Below, piece by piece: positions 38,991-49,677 of a stretch of 64,000 nucleotides of DNA. The translations under genes were made by a program, and so were the position numbers. The stretch lies in contig JAHLKH010000002.1 of the NCBI GenBank assembly GCA_025526915.1, positions 124,001 through 188,000 of the forward strand. The letters run 5' to 3'. The notes under the pieces were generated by a model. That model was given only the letters and a program-made list of their open reading frames with translations, had not been told where the DNA came from and did not search any database. Numbering within the stretch: the first letter of the stretch is position 1; every line of letters begins with the position of its first letter. The DNA comes from Entophlyctis helioformis. Taxonomy: Eukaryota > Chytridiomycota > Chytridiomycetes > Chytridiales > Chytriomycetaceae.

Positions 38991-41369
38991 CGTGTCGAGC
39001 GACTGGAGTAACGTCTGCTGCGACTGCCGGTGCGCGTCTGCTTTGGTCGGTTGGTGTCTCTGAGCGACAGAGGAGAGCTGCTGCTGCCGACGGTGCTGGA
39101 GTCCGTTGCTGTTGCTGCTGGTGCCATTCGCATCCACATCCAAGTTTCGAATGGCCAAGGTATGCCCATGGCGCACTGGGACCGGCCGTGCCGGTTTCGA
39201 TCCGCCACGCGCAACTCCCTCAAGCTCGAGAACGCGAAAGCTTCTTGCTGGCCCCTTGTGCTGCGGCGTATCTTCATCGGTACCGTCTGCATCCTCAATG
39301 TCATCCAGATCTGCATCTTCGTTGCCGTTGTGCACATAGTCTGAAAACAAATCCAGCGATCCGTTCTGGTTGTTGCTGCCCACAACAAGCAGCTCGGGAC
39401 CTTTCGGTGATGCAAACAAGTCCAGATCGCCATCCAGACCAGGCGTGTCGTCTTTGGAAGCGGGAGAAGCCTGGATTGTCCTTTCGCGCGTGTCAGACAA
39501 TGCTGCCGCCATGCCGAGATGCCGCGTCTGTCGAAGTCCAGCAGTCGCAATCTCTGAGCCTCGAGTACTGATGCGGCTTGGATCCTGTACGGTGTCGCCA
39601 AGCCCAGCAGGCGCAAGTTCGCCGAGAACTGGAGTTGGAGAGTTGCCAGAGTGATGGCCACTTGCAAGAAACCCGCTCGCCCTCGACTTTGCGGCTGCAG
39701 GCGTCTCGTAGGACGGCGACAGTGGAATATCGATCCCGTGTCCCGACTTGCGTAACACGCTCATGATGTTTGGGTGCTGGGTCAAGGCAGCCATCGATCT
39801 CGCGACATCGTCAACACTTGCAGACGCATCCACGGTGTCAGCACCAAGACCACCACCAAAAGTTGGCAAGTTGTCGAGCCCGATTGGCAGCACGGCTGTT
39901 GCTGGATGTGTAGGTGTCTCGTCCGAGGGCGACCAGGCCATTGAGTGCGGCTGAGATGCCGAGCGCAAGCCGCTTTCCAGAGCAAGAAACGCGCCCGATC
40001 CAGCTGCACGCTTGCTTGACGACCGTCCAGTCAGGCCACCAGTCGAGTCGCCTTCTGTGCGATGCCGCTTCGGTCGAATGCGTCCAACCGGCGTCTGCAT
40101 CCCAAACTGTGGGATTGTGGTCGCTTCTGCTGCCAATCCGCCAGGAAACAGCAACCCAGACTCGGCATCATCGCCAAAATCCGGCTCCAGCGAAAGCAGA
40201 TTGGGAAACGGCGAGAGTGTACTGTTTCCGCCTCCAGACGACAGGCCGCCCGATCCAAGAGCACGCTCGAATGAAAACGGAGACGCGGACTCAGTGGTGT
40301 CTGAACGCCTCAGCTGGGATGGCCGCGATGCCTTCTCTGACGATATCAACGCGGGCGAATAGCGTCTGCGAGTAGTGGCTGCTGGCGTGTTAGCAGCAGC
40401 AGACGCCGGCGCTGGATTGAACGTGCTGCGGGGTAATGTAGGTGTGTTTGGCTGATCGCTGTTTGTGCGGCTTAGTGCGGGTATCTTGAAGCTGCTCGTC
40501 TCGTCACTTGACGCAATCGACGCAGTGGATGATGATAGTGGGATTGCTGCTGGAATGACTACCAAGGGGGCTACGGCTGCCGTTTTCCGCCTGTCTGGGA
40601 CGGCTCGCGACGACGACACGATGGTCTGCGACTTTGAGAAGACGTGGGACGTTGTATGCCGACGTTTGTGCAGTGCGCGGGGTGCATGATCTGCAGCTGG
40701 ATTGGATACCGCTTGGGTGAGGTGCCGAGACGAACTGAGCAGCGCCGGCGAGGAGGGAGTGGATGCAGACATGGACGGCGCCGATCGCACTGGGAGGGCA
40801 GCGAACGGATCCTGCAAGCTGCGAGGCAGCTGCGCTTTCGATAGGCGCTGGTTGTGCTGGACGTGGTTCTGGTCGAGCTGCGATGGCTCTGCGCTGGCCA
40901 TGGACAGACGGGCAGACTTGCGGACAGCAGTCGAGGCCGTCTGCGTCGAAGGCATGAACGACGGCAGCAGCGACGAGGGCCGGCTGCCGCTGCTGCTGCT
41001 GCTGCTGTCGTCGTCGCCGTTGATGTTGGTGCTGCTGGCATGGGAGGCTGCATGAGTGTGCCGGCCAGCAGCTGCTGACCGTGAGGCAGATGGCGCTGGA
41101 GCAGACGGAGCGGCTGGCTGGACTGGGCGAGGCACTGCAGCCGTGGCGAGCAGTGCCAGAGGCTGGCGGGCAGGCGAGACAGGCGGCGCTGCCGACGCCG
41201 TGAACTGGAGCACGCTGCGGGTGATGGCAGCCGACGGCCGTGCCTGTGCAGCCGCCTGTGACGCCGTCTGTGCCTGCATCTGCAGTGGACGGCCGCGGGT
41301 GCTTGTGCGTCGGCCGCCTGCGCTGCCATCGTTGCCACTGCCGCCGTGCTGCCCGTGCCGCCTGCGCAT
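38868..41369 (-). CDS. Ser/Thr/Pro-rich reading frame, possibly the BRCA2 N-terminus
   Basis: An uninterrupted 833-residue frame on the minus strand. It is Ser/Ala/Thr rich with scattered charged patches (RRRYSPALISSEKASRPSQL, NEDADLDDIEDADGTDEDTP) and no recognised domain. Its last 100 bases overlap, in another frame, the start of the coding region assigned to BRCA2. Composition-based coding appears to pass from this frame to the next near 39000-39060 without a usable intron. It is therefore either the N-terminal extension of BRCA2 broken by an indel, or a separate regulatory protein immediately upstream on the same strand. The start at 41369 is the longest option; an upstream ATG in another frame (about 41434) is also possible. 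Confidence 0.5.
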   Translation of the reverse strand: MRRRHGQHGGSGNDGSAGGRRTSTRGRPLQMQAQTASQAAAQARPSAAITRSVLQFTASAAPPVSPARQPLALLATAAVPRPVQPAAPSAPAPSASRSAAAGRHTHAASHASSTNINGDDDSSSSSSGSRPSSLLPSFMPSTQTASTAVRKSARLSMASAEPSQLDQNHVQHNQRLSKAQLPRSLQDPFAALPVRSAPSMSASTPSSPALLSSSRHLTQAVSNPAADHAPRALHKRRHTTSHVFSKSQTIVSSSRAVPDRRKTAAVAPLVVIPAAIPLSSSTASIASSDETSSFKIPALSRTNSDQPNTPTLPRSTFNPAPASAAANTPAATTRRRYSPALISSEKASRPSQLRRSDTTESASPFSFERALGSGGLSSGGGNSTLSPFPNLLSLEPDFGDDAESGLLFPGGLAAEATTIPQFGMQTPVGRIRPKRHRTEGDSTGGLTGRSSSKRAAGSGAFLALESGLRSASQPHSMAWSPSDETPTHPATAVLPIGLDNLPTFGGGLGADTVDASASVDDVARSMAALTQHPNIMSVLRKSGHGIDIPLSPSYETPAAAKSRASGFLASGHHSGNSPTPVLGELAPAGLGDTVQDPSRISTRGSEIATAGLRQTRHLGMAAALSDTRERTIQASPASKDDTPGLDGDLDLFASPKGPELLVVGSNNQNGSLDLFSDYVHNGNEDADLDDIEDADGTDEDTPQHKGPARSFRVLELEGVARGGSKPARPVPVRHGHTLAIRNLDVDANGTSSNSNGLQHRRQQQLSSVAQRHQPTKADAHRQSQQTLLQSLDTRIMMRASLPCDSVCQCRSPQTGRICCILKPAILIKPARQP

Positions 41370-41539
41370 GCGCCGGTCGCCGCACTGCCGGCAGCCGGGC
41401 CCGTCTGCGCAAGCGGCCGAGATGTCCTGCGCTGCGTCATGGCGTCGCTGCGTCGGTGCGTCGGTGAGTTGCGTCCGATGGGCAAGCCGTTCAATCGGAC
41501 AACACGCGATCGTTCATTGCACCAAGCGCATGGCAACGC

Positions 41540-42914
41540 TCACGCGGCGACGTCCAGGCTCTTGCGCTGGCCAACGGGCGCACGCAACCACGCCAAAATC
41601 TCCTCAAAGGCCGTAAAGTACAACATGTGCCCGCCGTCCGTGTCCACCACGATGCTGCACCCGATCTGCGCCGCTATCCACTGGCCCATGGGCAGCGTCG
41701 TCCCCGTGTCCCTGGCTCCGTGCCACACGCGCACCGGCGCGCGAATGCCTGCCAGCCACCATCAGTCAATGCGCTTGCGGCACAATGCCAGCCGCCAGCC
41801 GCCAGCCGCCAGTCCCGCGCCTGCTTACCTGCAAGATCAAAGCCCCACGGCCTTCCCCAGCAGCAGAACTCGTCTGCAATCGTGCCTTCCTGTCGTCGGC
41901 CATACAACTCCACAACACTCGCCACAAACATGGCCTCCACGTCTGGCCTGAACTCGCACCTTGTCAGACAGCTTTGTACAGCACAAACCGCATGGCTTCC
42001 ATGCACTCGATAGCCGTCCCACGACCCATACCGTGTCACGATCTCTTGGTCAGTGGGCGGCATCATGGCCAGATCTTCGCGCTGGAACGCAACCGGATCC
42101 TTGCGCGCATTCGCCGCACCAGTCGTCACAATCATCTTCAAGAGCGATGGCCAGTGCGCCGCTAAGAACCACGCCAGCTTGTACGTGAACGTCATGTTCG
42201 TGTAGATCCCTGGCGCATCGCGTGGCGATATGGAGCTCACAACCGCGACCTTGTGGAGCCGGTCTGGCAGGGCATGCGCAACGGCCTGGACAGCATGCGT
42301 TGGTAACGTGTGCACAGACGAGATGTGGCAGATGCCCATGGCACGAGGCTCAGACTCACAAGGGCATAGGGGCCGCCGGCAGAATAGCCAATCACCGACA
42401 CCTTGTCAAGATGCAGCTGGTCGAGCAGCTCGGCAACATCTGCTGGCCAGTCGCTGATCTGCCGGTTTGGTTTGGGTGTCGACAGGCCCAGCCCTGGTCG
42501 GTCGATGGAGAGGAGGCGGATCCCCTGTGCCACCGTGAATCGTGTTAGCAGCGTTGCTACTGGCAGGCGTTGGACGGCAACAAACCAGAGGCGATCCTTG
42601 TGCTACAAGCGGGTGGGTGAACAGACGACTGCCTGGGATGCCTGGGAATCTGTCGCCAAGACACACCAGCAGGCCCAGTCAGCGCAGACCGGCCTACTCT
42701 GTGTGCTGAAGCAGAGCACTCACAGCAGCACAGTCGGAAGGCTGTCGGAGCCTGTGGATGCCGGGCAGATGTACTCTTCGTATGCCAGCGTGCGGCCGTC
42801 TCGAAGTGTGATGGTTTTGCCTGTGCAAGCAAGACGGTCAGCAGGCTGAGTCAAGCTGGCTCGATTGCTTGCTGCAACCGCTACGAGACCTTTGTCGGAT
42901 GGATCTGACGACAT
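41540..42914 (-). CDS. Alpha/beta hydrolase
   Basis: Serine hydrolase of the alpha/beta fold, substrate unknown. The start at 42914 gives MSSDPSDKGLVAVAASNRAS; an in-frame ATG at 43037 abuts the stop of the upstream F-box gene and is less likely. First exon: KTITLRDGRTLAYEEY, the usual first strands. A second exon has FHGIPGSRLFTHPL (oxyanion region). The third has LLSIDRPGLGLSTPKPNRQI and the nucleophile elbow VIGYSAGGPYAL (42371-42388). Later exons encode a lid region (TFTYKLAWFLAAHWP), then the acid and histidine in VRVWHGARDTGTTLPMGQW and DGGHMLYF before the end KSLDVAA. The triad Ser-Asp-His is therefore complete. It lies in tandem downstream of the F-box gene, 123 bp apart. Confidence 0.85.
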
Positions 42915-43037
42915 TGGTGTCGGTTGGCACGATTCAAGTTGTCCGTGAAAGCCTATCGACCGCAATCGGTCAGATCCCAGGCTGTGACTGTGCAGCGGCT
43001 TGGCAGATATCCCCAGGGGTCTCCGGGAGATCTTCAT

Positions 43038-44250
43038 TTACAACTCTGCAGGTTTCGGGCGGGACGCCTTGATCGCCCGCATGGCTTCTTCAATACTCGC
43101 GCCAGGCATTGTATACACCGAGTATTGGCTTGTGAGCACCCAGCCCCAGTCCTTGGTGCGAACGCATCGCGACGGTGGATACTGCTCCACCTGGATATGA
43201 TCGCCGTAGAAGCGCCAGTGGAGTGGTTTCGCAAACAGCGGCGAGTGGTAAGAGTAGTCGGATCGGAATTCAACAGAAACACTTGGGTCTTGCCACCCTT
43301 GTATAAACCGAAAGTCCCTGTCAATGGTGGATTGTCGATCCAGACAGAGGTGAGACTCGCTGGCTGGCTGGCTGGCTGACCAGTGTGATCGCAGGAGAAG
43401 AGACAATGCACGCAAGATGAGCTGAGAGCGAGAGAGACGCACCACTTGATGCCGCATAACTCGGGCTTGGTGATCACAACACGCCGCGCATCAATCTCGG
43501 CAACAATGTACGACGCCTTCCACTTGGGCCGCCAGTTGCCGACCGGCGACTTGCCGGCGTGGTGCGCTTGAGCAGCGCCACCATGTCCGACTTTTCGATG
43601 CAGCCGCGCATGTCTGCCTTGCGGCGACGCAGCAGCGCCTTGATCTCGCGCACAGACAGCTCGTCGGCCATGTTTGTATAGTCGACTCGCGGGTGCAGTT
43701 CAAGCGGATGGTCCACCTTGTCTGCCCACCGTGTGCGGCTGTCGAGGGGAGGTGCATCACAGGATGTGTGTGTGCAGTGTCAGTCGGGATCGGCCTGCAC
43801 GGCTGGAAAGTCGTGGAAAGTTGCTCGTCGCTGCGTGCGGCTGATGCGAGCTGCGATGGCACAAGCCTCGGCGAACTGGACTGGACTGGCATCGACTGGC
43901 ATCGACTGGCATCGACAGCGATTGCCGGCTGCACCGTCCACCACACTGCTGCCACACTGCTGCCACACGGCCACTCACCAAAGGTCTCGCCACAGCGAAT
44001 CGTCCTCGGCCAGCTGCGACCATCGCCGAGACACCTGGCCACAGCGCAGCAGCTGCTTGGGGGTTGTGATGAACGACAGGATGCGGATGCCCAGCTCGAC
44101 AGGCAGCGCCGTCACCAGGTCGACTCGCTTGTCGTCCTGCCGCCGCTCCATTCGCTGCTGTTCCTGCTGCTGCTGCTCGGATTGCAGCTGTGTGTCCTGC
44201 ACCGGCAGCAGCTGCTCCTCTTGAACCTTGTCGTCGCCCGCTTGACTCAT
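43038..44250 (-). CDS. F-box protein
   Basis: Likely substrate adaptor of an SCF ubiquitin ligase. Exon 1 (44250-43979) has a Gln/Glu-rich start and an F-box ALPVELGIRILSFITTPKQL, then CGQVSRRWSQLAEDDSLWRDL, ending at a GTGAGT donor. Exon 2 encodes MADELSVREIKALLRRRKAD, a SAP-like helix pair, and WKASYIVAEIDARRVVITKP. The last exon encodes an aromatic region FRSDYSYHSPLFAKPLHWRF to YSVYTMPGASIEEAMRAIKA and stops at 43038. A one-base frame change between 43540 and 43570 is needed to link the SAP-like and following parts. The C-terminal domain is not one of the common WD40/LRR/kelch types and I cannot name it. Confidence 0.72.
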
Positions 44251-45193
44251 TCGGGTTTATCCGACTGCTGGGAAAGTGCCGCTTGAAGGTCTTTGCTCGA
44301 CAGCCGCGCTTGAAGGTCTCGCTTGAACAGACTCCACCGCGCTGCATGGCCAGCCAACGACCACTCCAACCATCTCCCTGCTTGCATCTGGCAGCAAGAG
44401 CCGTGCAGCAGCACCAACATGGCTGGCTGGCTGGCAAGCACGCTCACGCTTGGCGGATGCCCGATCGTGCCGTTGACGCTTTCACATGCGTGCGTCAGGT
44501 GCGACAGACCAAACGACTTGTGAAGGAGTGATGCGGAAACGACGGAAACCCCTAGTGTGATGAGCACGAATGACACGCCCATCGAATGACGTTTGCTTTG
44601 TGTCAACAACGGATGGATCGTTGGGACAATTCCAGTCCCTTTCCGAATCAATCATTTCGTGTCCATCTCGTGGCGTGTATTTCGCGTGTTCTTAGTCGAC
44701 CCTCCTGTTCTTAGTATTGGTAAGCCATCAACACCGTCGGGCACTGCTGCATGCTGTTATGGTCGCGCACCATGGGCGCATGTCGGCAGCGTATCTCTGG
44801 TTTCCGCTGCGCGTGGCTCGCTGCACCGGCAGCGATGTAAAAATGCCCCAAGAAGCCCGAGAAGCGCGACGCAGTGTTGTCCTTGACAAGCCGTGTTTTG
44901 GTCCAGCCGCGTTGTGCGCTCTGGCGTTGCTGCACTCCACTCTCAACCATAACTTCAGCAGCACCAGCACCAGCATCCTTTACTGGCTGGCATTGGTAGC
45001 AGCCAACAACACAGCATCATTGCCACTTTGGCTGGTCTGCAGGGTCTGGCGTGCCCTTTGTTCCAGACCATTGGCATCTACTCCGAGCATTACTGACCAT
45101 CTGGCACGTGTGCTTTCGGTGTCCACATTCCAAACCACACAGCTCAATTGTTCCTATTGTGGTTGCCTCGCCTTCGCCGTACCGCCGCAGACA
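44251..45193. other. Intergenic region between F-box and HMG-box genes
   Basis: Divergent spacer of about 940 bp. I see a duplicated CGCTTGAAGGTCT (near 44280-44330) and short open frames without coding character. No TATA box or known motif was identified with confidence. Confidence 0.5.
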
Positions 45194-48100
45194 ATGTATT
45201 CGACCGCCGCCATTCTCTCAGCCGATCAGCCCAGTTACGGTACTGCCGGTCCGCACGATCGCACCAGTGTAGCCACCGACGTCCCTCTCATTCCGGCGAA
45301 TGCTGCTGCGTCTACAGCAACGGCTTCCCGTGGCGTTGGCCGCCACGATGCCACCAACGCAGCCAAATCCCCTTTTCTTCTCAAGCACGTCCACGACGGC
45401 CCTTTGCGCACGGATGTGCCGCAGCATGCAGAGGCTGCTGCAGACACGTCGCGAGCCAGGGGCAGCGGTCAACATCAAGACGCCTCCACCACCGATCGCT
45501 CGTACCTGCACTGCGCAGGGAATGCCAACCACGAGCCCCGCACGCTTCATGGTGAGCAGCCGTGCTATTGCGTCTTGTCTGTCCGCACCTCTGCACGTCT
45601 GCCCGCCTATGGATGCATTGCATCTCCATCCCTGTCATCGCATAAATCTCGCCCCTGCATCCACTCCCATCACCCCCCACGCTCGTCCAGCAACTCCCTC
45701 CATCCCCTTGACGCTCCCTCTCTGGTGCTCCTCTGTCTCAATCACTCGTCGCATCACTCGACACCTACTGACGGCGATCACCTGTTTGCGGTGGCAAGCA
45801 GCTCCCTCCTCCTCCTCCTCTTCGTCGTCGTCGTCGCCAAGTATCACCAAGCGTGCCCGCATCTCGGCACAAGGCCAGAACCCGGCCATCGAGATTGCCA
45901 TGCCAACCGAGCCGACACTCGCGGTGTATCCGAGTGCCACGCCAAACACGTCTGCCACGGCTGCAACGTCTCTTGAAGCCGCCTTCGCAAGTCAGCGAAA
46001 GGAGACGACCAAGGACAGTCAGTCGTCTTCCAGCACCAACGACAGCGATGATGCCAGCCAGCCGAACCTTCCGACGCCGCCCTGTGATGCCGTCAACCTC
46101 GCACTGGCTGCCGCTCGCCAGCTGCCATCGCCACTCGCGTCACAGCCATGCTCATCGCGCGATCTTGCTGTCCAAGGCGATACCAGCGGCGATGGACAGT
46201 CGCGCATCCTCTCTGCAAGCGATCAGTTCCCAACACCAGTCGAATCTGACACCAACATGCAGAACCAGGCCGGCGTTCAGCCGGGCGACGACATCATGGC
46301 CGCCACCCAAGCCGAGATTCAGTCTGCCCAGGACGAGCAGCACGCGTGCCAAAGCAAGCAGGACACGCCACACAGAGACTGCTCGGCCGTTGTGGACCAG
46401 CCTAGCATGCACCAGCAGATCAGCCCAGTGCATGGCGTCAACGACATTGATGCGCACGGTCTCGACCAGGCGAACAACTACCTTTTCCTTGCACGTGACG
46501 GCAACGATGGATTCGGAACGCTTGCCAACCAGAGTCGGGGCGGGTTCCGCGTCCCAGCCGCACAGCTCTTTGTGGACACGGCTCGCGAGGCGTTGCTGCC
46601 GCCATCGTCGGGCATATCTGCGTTCTCTGCCAGCCCCATGCCGACTGCCATGAGCACGCCGTCCAACCATCTCCACATGTGCGTCACGCCCAACATGCCA
46701 GACGGATCGGCCACCCCCACATCGTCGCTTGCACCCATGTCAACCCTGCATTCGCCTGTCCAAGCCAGGAGCGCCAGCGCCAGTGCCAAAAAGGGTGGTG
46801 CTGCCAAGCGCGAGCGGCCCAAGACGCACACACCGCGTCCGGCCAACTCGTTTATTCTCTACCGACGCGAGAAACACATTGAGATCATGGCCCAGTACAA
46901 GGGCTCCAAGACGCTCAACAACAATGTCATTTCCAAGATCGTCGCGGATATGTGGCGGTCCGAGGTGCCCGAGATCAAGGCGCGGTATGCCGCCATGGCT
47001 GACGAAGAGAAGCGCGCGCACATGGCCAAGTACCCGGATTACAAGTACCGTCCAAGAAAGAATGCCAAAAAGGCTGGCGTCGCCGTGGAAGCTTGCAAGG
47101 ATGCTGCTTCGGCTGCTGGCGACGACGAGTTGGACATGCCGTCGCCGACTGGCATGCATGCATCGCGATTGAGCCCAAGCCATGGACGCACCGGCCACAT
47201 CGCGCCAGTTTTCCAGGCCAATAGCGGCAGCCGCGGGTCGGAGCTGCGTCCAGGAGCGTGTGGCAGTGTTGCCAGTGACAGCCAGATGGCCATTGCGCGC
47301 CACCACTATGTGTCGCAGCAGCTGTCGGCACAAGGCACGTCCATCTCGCCACAAGACAGCTTCTATGGCAGCATGACGCACATGGGCTTGAGCGAGATGA
47401 GCATGCTTGGGGTCCAGGACGTTGGCATGATGGACAATATCATGGGCCAGCAGATGGTTGCGATTCCAAACGGCAAGAACGGTCTCGGCGTCGGCATCCT
47501 GGCACATGGCGCCAGCATGCACAGCATGGCATCGAGCAGCGGAGGCAGCAACCGTACGAACAGCAACAGCAACAGCACCAGGAGCAATGCCCGCCGCAGC
47601 ATGCAGAATGCAAATGGCGTCGCCAGCAGCGATGGCAACAGCAGCGGCGCAGGCGGCAGTGGCAGCGGCAGCGGCGACAGCATGGATCAGGACCAGCACA
47701 TGAGCATGCACTACCAAGGCAGCCAGATGATACAGCAAACGATTCTGATCTCATCGGGACAGATGGCTGGCGGGGCGTGTGTGTCGTCTGCCGATCCCCG
47801 GGCGTACTCTGCGTTTGGCGCGCCGTGGGGACACATCATGGCACACCAGAAGCCCATTCACGGCCAGTCGTTTGCGCATCTCGGAGGGCACAGCTACGCG
47901 CACGCCAACAATGCCGCTGACATTGCGAATGCAGCCGCCGCAGCGATTCGCCAGCACAATCCGGCAAGCCAGATGCAAATGTCCCACGATCAACAGCACT
48001 CGTTCTTTTCGTCTGTATCTCGCCAGCACCAGCAACAAGAGCACGAGCACGAGCAGCAGCAGCAGCCCGACCAGCAGAACCAGCACAACAATGATCAGTA

Positions 48101-48836
48101 CCAGCCAGCCAAGCAACCCGGCATGAACCAGGCAAGGCAAGGACAGAAGCGGCTGTTTGACGACGACCAGCGGCAACAACACATGATCGCCATGCACCCG
48201 AGCCATATGGATCTCGGCCACGTTGCCATGGAGCCATCTTCCATGTTTGATCCGCAGACGGGACAAGTGTATCATATCCAGCACGCGCATCCAGGCCACC
48301 GCCATCTGGCAGCCATTGCATCCTCGGCCAATCTCGACGGCATGGCCACATTTGTGCCGGCCGGCGGCATGTTTGCTGGAATGGGCGGCAGTTTCCACAT
48401 GGTGCACAGCAACGACCCGTCGCGTTCAGGATCAGCCATGGCAGTTGCAGTCGCTGCAGCCAACGCGCCCGCCGGCAACAGCTCATTGACGCCTGAGCGT
48501 CCCTCGGGCACAGGCAGTGCCTCGATGGCGGCTCCAGCTGGCCTCTCGAGTATGTCTGGGTCGCTCGCCATGGCGACTGGCCACGCCGGCGGGCCGCCGC
48601 TGACATTTGAAGTCGTGTCGTCGGACGAGTTTATCATGTCACCCATCTACGATCCGACTGGAAATGCCGAGTTTCTGAGCCATGTATGGCCCATTGGCGC
48701 TGGGCAAGGCGGCGGCAGCACAGGCGTCGGCGTCGGCGTGGGCCTCATTCCCGCGGGAGCATCGATGCCAGGCACGTGGATGAACATGGGCGGTGCGTGG
48801 GATCTTGCGGCCCTCGACAACAAGCCGCTTGCGTAG
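45194..48836 (+). CDS. MATA-type HMG-box transcription factor
   Basis: Sequence-specific HMG-box DNA-binding protein of the fungal mating-type/Ste11/SRY class. Two exons (45194-45551 and 45799-48836) splice in frame to 1,131 residues. The HMG box lies at about residues 463-540: RPANSFILYRREKHIEIMAQ, then NVISKIVADMWRSEVPEIKA, then AHMAKYPDYKYRPRKNAKK. The NSFILYR and KYRPR ends are typical of MATA_HMG rather than HMGB proteins. The remainder is low complexity: a Ser run after the splice, Met/Gly/Ser/Asn-rich stretches, and His-Gln-rich HQQQEHEHEQQQQPDQQNQ near 48030. It is far longer than most mating-type HMG proteins (200-400 residues) and there is no flanking evidence of a mating locus, so a general sexual or environmental regulator is as likely. 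Confidence 0.85.
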
Positions 48837-48879
48837 CTCTAAATCCTGAGGGGTGGGCAATTCGGCGAGGGGTGCGAGT

Positions 48880-49109
48880 GAAATGAAATTTGGCTTCATT
48901 TCGGCCCGATATTCATACAATTACCAAGGATTTTGGAATTGATTCGTCGCAAGAGGCGTCGAATAGATGCCCGCATATCACACGATGGAAGGTTCGAGTC
49001 AGCAACGAGCATGCGACGACAAGCGGGCGAGGCACATCCACATGCATGAGGGTCTTACCTTTATCGTTAGAAAAAGTGACCCGTTAGGTCGATCGGGAGG
49101 TGCCCCGAT
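48880..49109 (-). other. Structured region downstream of the Fanzor gene; candidate guide-RNA locus
   Basis: Between the convergent stops of the HMG and Fanzor genes are three inverted repeats: 48880-48887/48895-48902 (8-bp perfect stem, 7-nt loop, rich in A/T), 48942-48950/48956-48964 (9 bp with one T-T mismatch, 5-nt loop), and 49092-49097/49104-49109 (6-bp perfect GC-rich stem, 6-nt loop) which directly abuts the Fanzor stop codon. TnpB and Fanzor guide RNAs are made from the 3' end of the nuclease gene and adjoining noncoding DNA, so this is where one would be expected. The first hairpin may instead belong to HMG-gene 3'-end formation. Confidence 0.35.
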
Positions 49110-49603
49110 TCAAAGTTGGTAGTCAAACAAGTCACTGTGTGGGATGCAGGTCAAGTGACTTGAGGGCAGGCTGTCTGCGTGTTGGTCGCAGCTGGTCGGC
49201 GGATGGACCGTGTCTTGAACGCCACAGGACGGCAGGCTGATCTGGTCCCATGAGGCCACATGCGACTTGAAGTGTTTCCGCGTTTGAGGCTGTGGGACAA
49301 CAGACGGAGCATTTCGTGCACGCCACTGGATGAATAGATGCATTGCCTCGATGTCTGCAAGGTACTCTGTCGTGGCTGGATTGCTGTCAGGTTTTGCGTG
49401 TGTCAAGTAGAGCGGCCGGTGTCCAAAGAGCAGATGCCCCAGTGCGACCATCCCGATGTTGGTGGCTCCAAGCACATCGCGGTGGTAGACGGTCGTGCAT
49501 GGTATGCACTCGTAGCGTCGCAGGTTGGTGCGGTTCTTGTATGGGATCCGCTGCTTGCACTGCGGGCACATCTGGCTGGTCAGGTTCTCGTTGCAGCGGT
49601 AGA

Positions 49604-49677
<74 letters not shown>

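Noticed and set aside
48991..49000. GGTTCGAGTC, matching a tRNA/Pol III B box, just downstream of the Fanzor gene
   Set aside because: The five bases on either side do not pair as a T stem, there is no A box or acceptor pairing, and it is on the opposite strand to the expected guide RNA.
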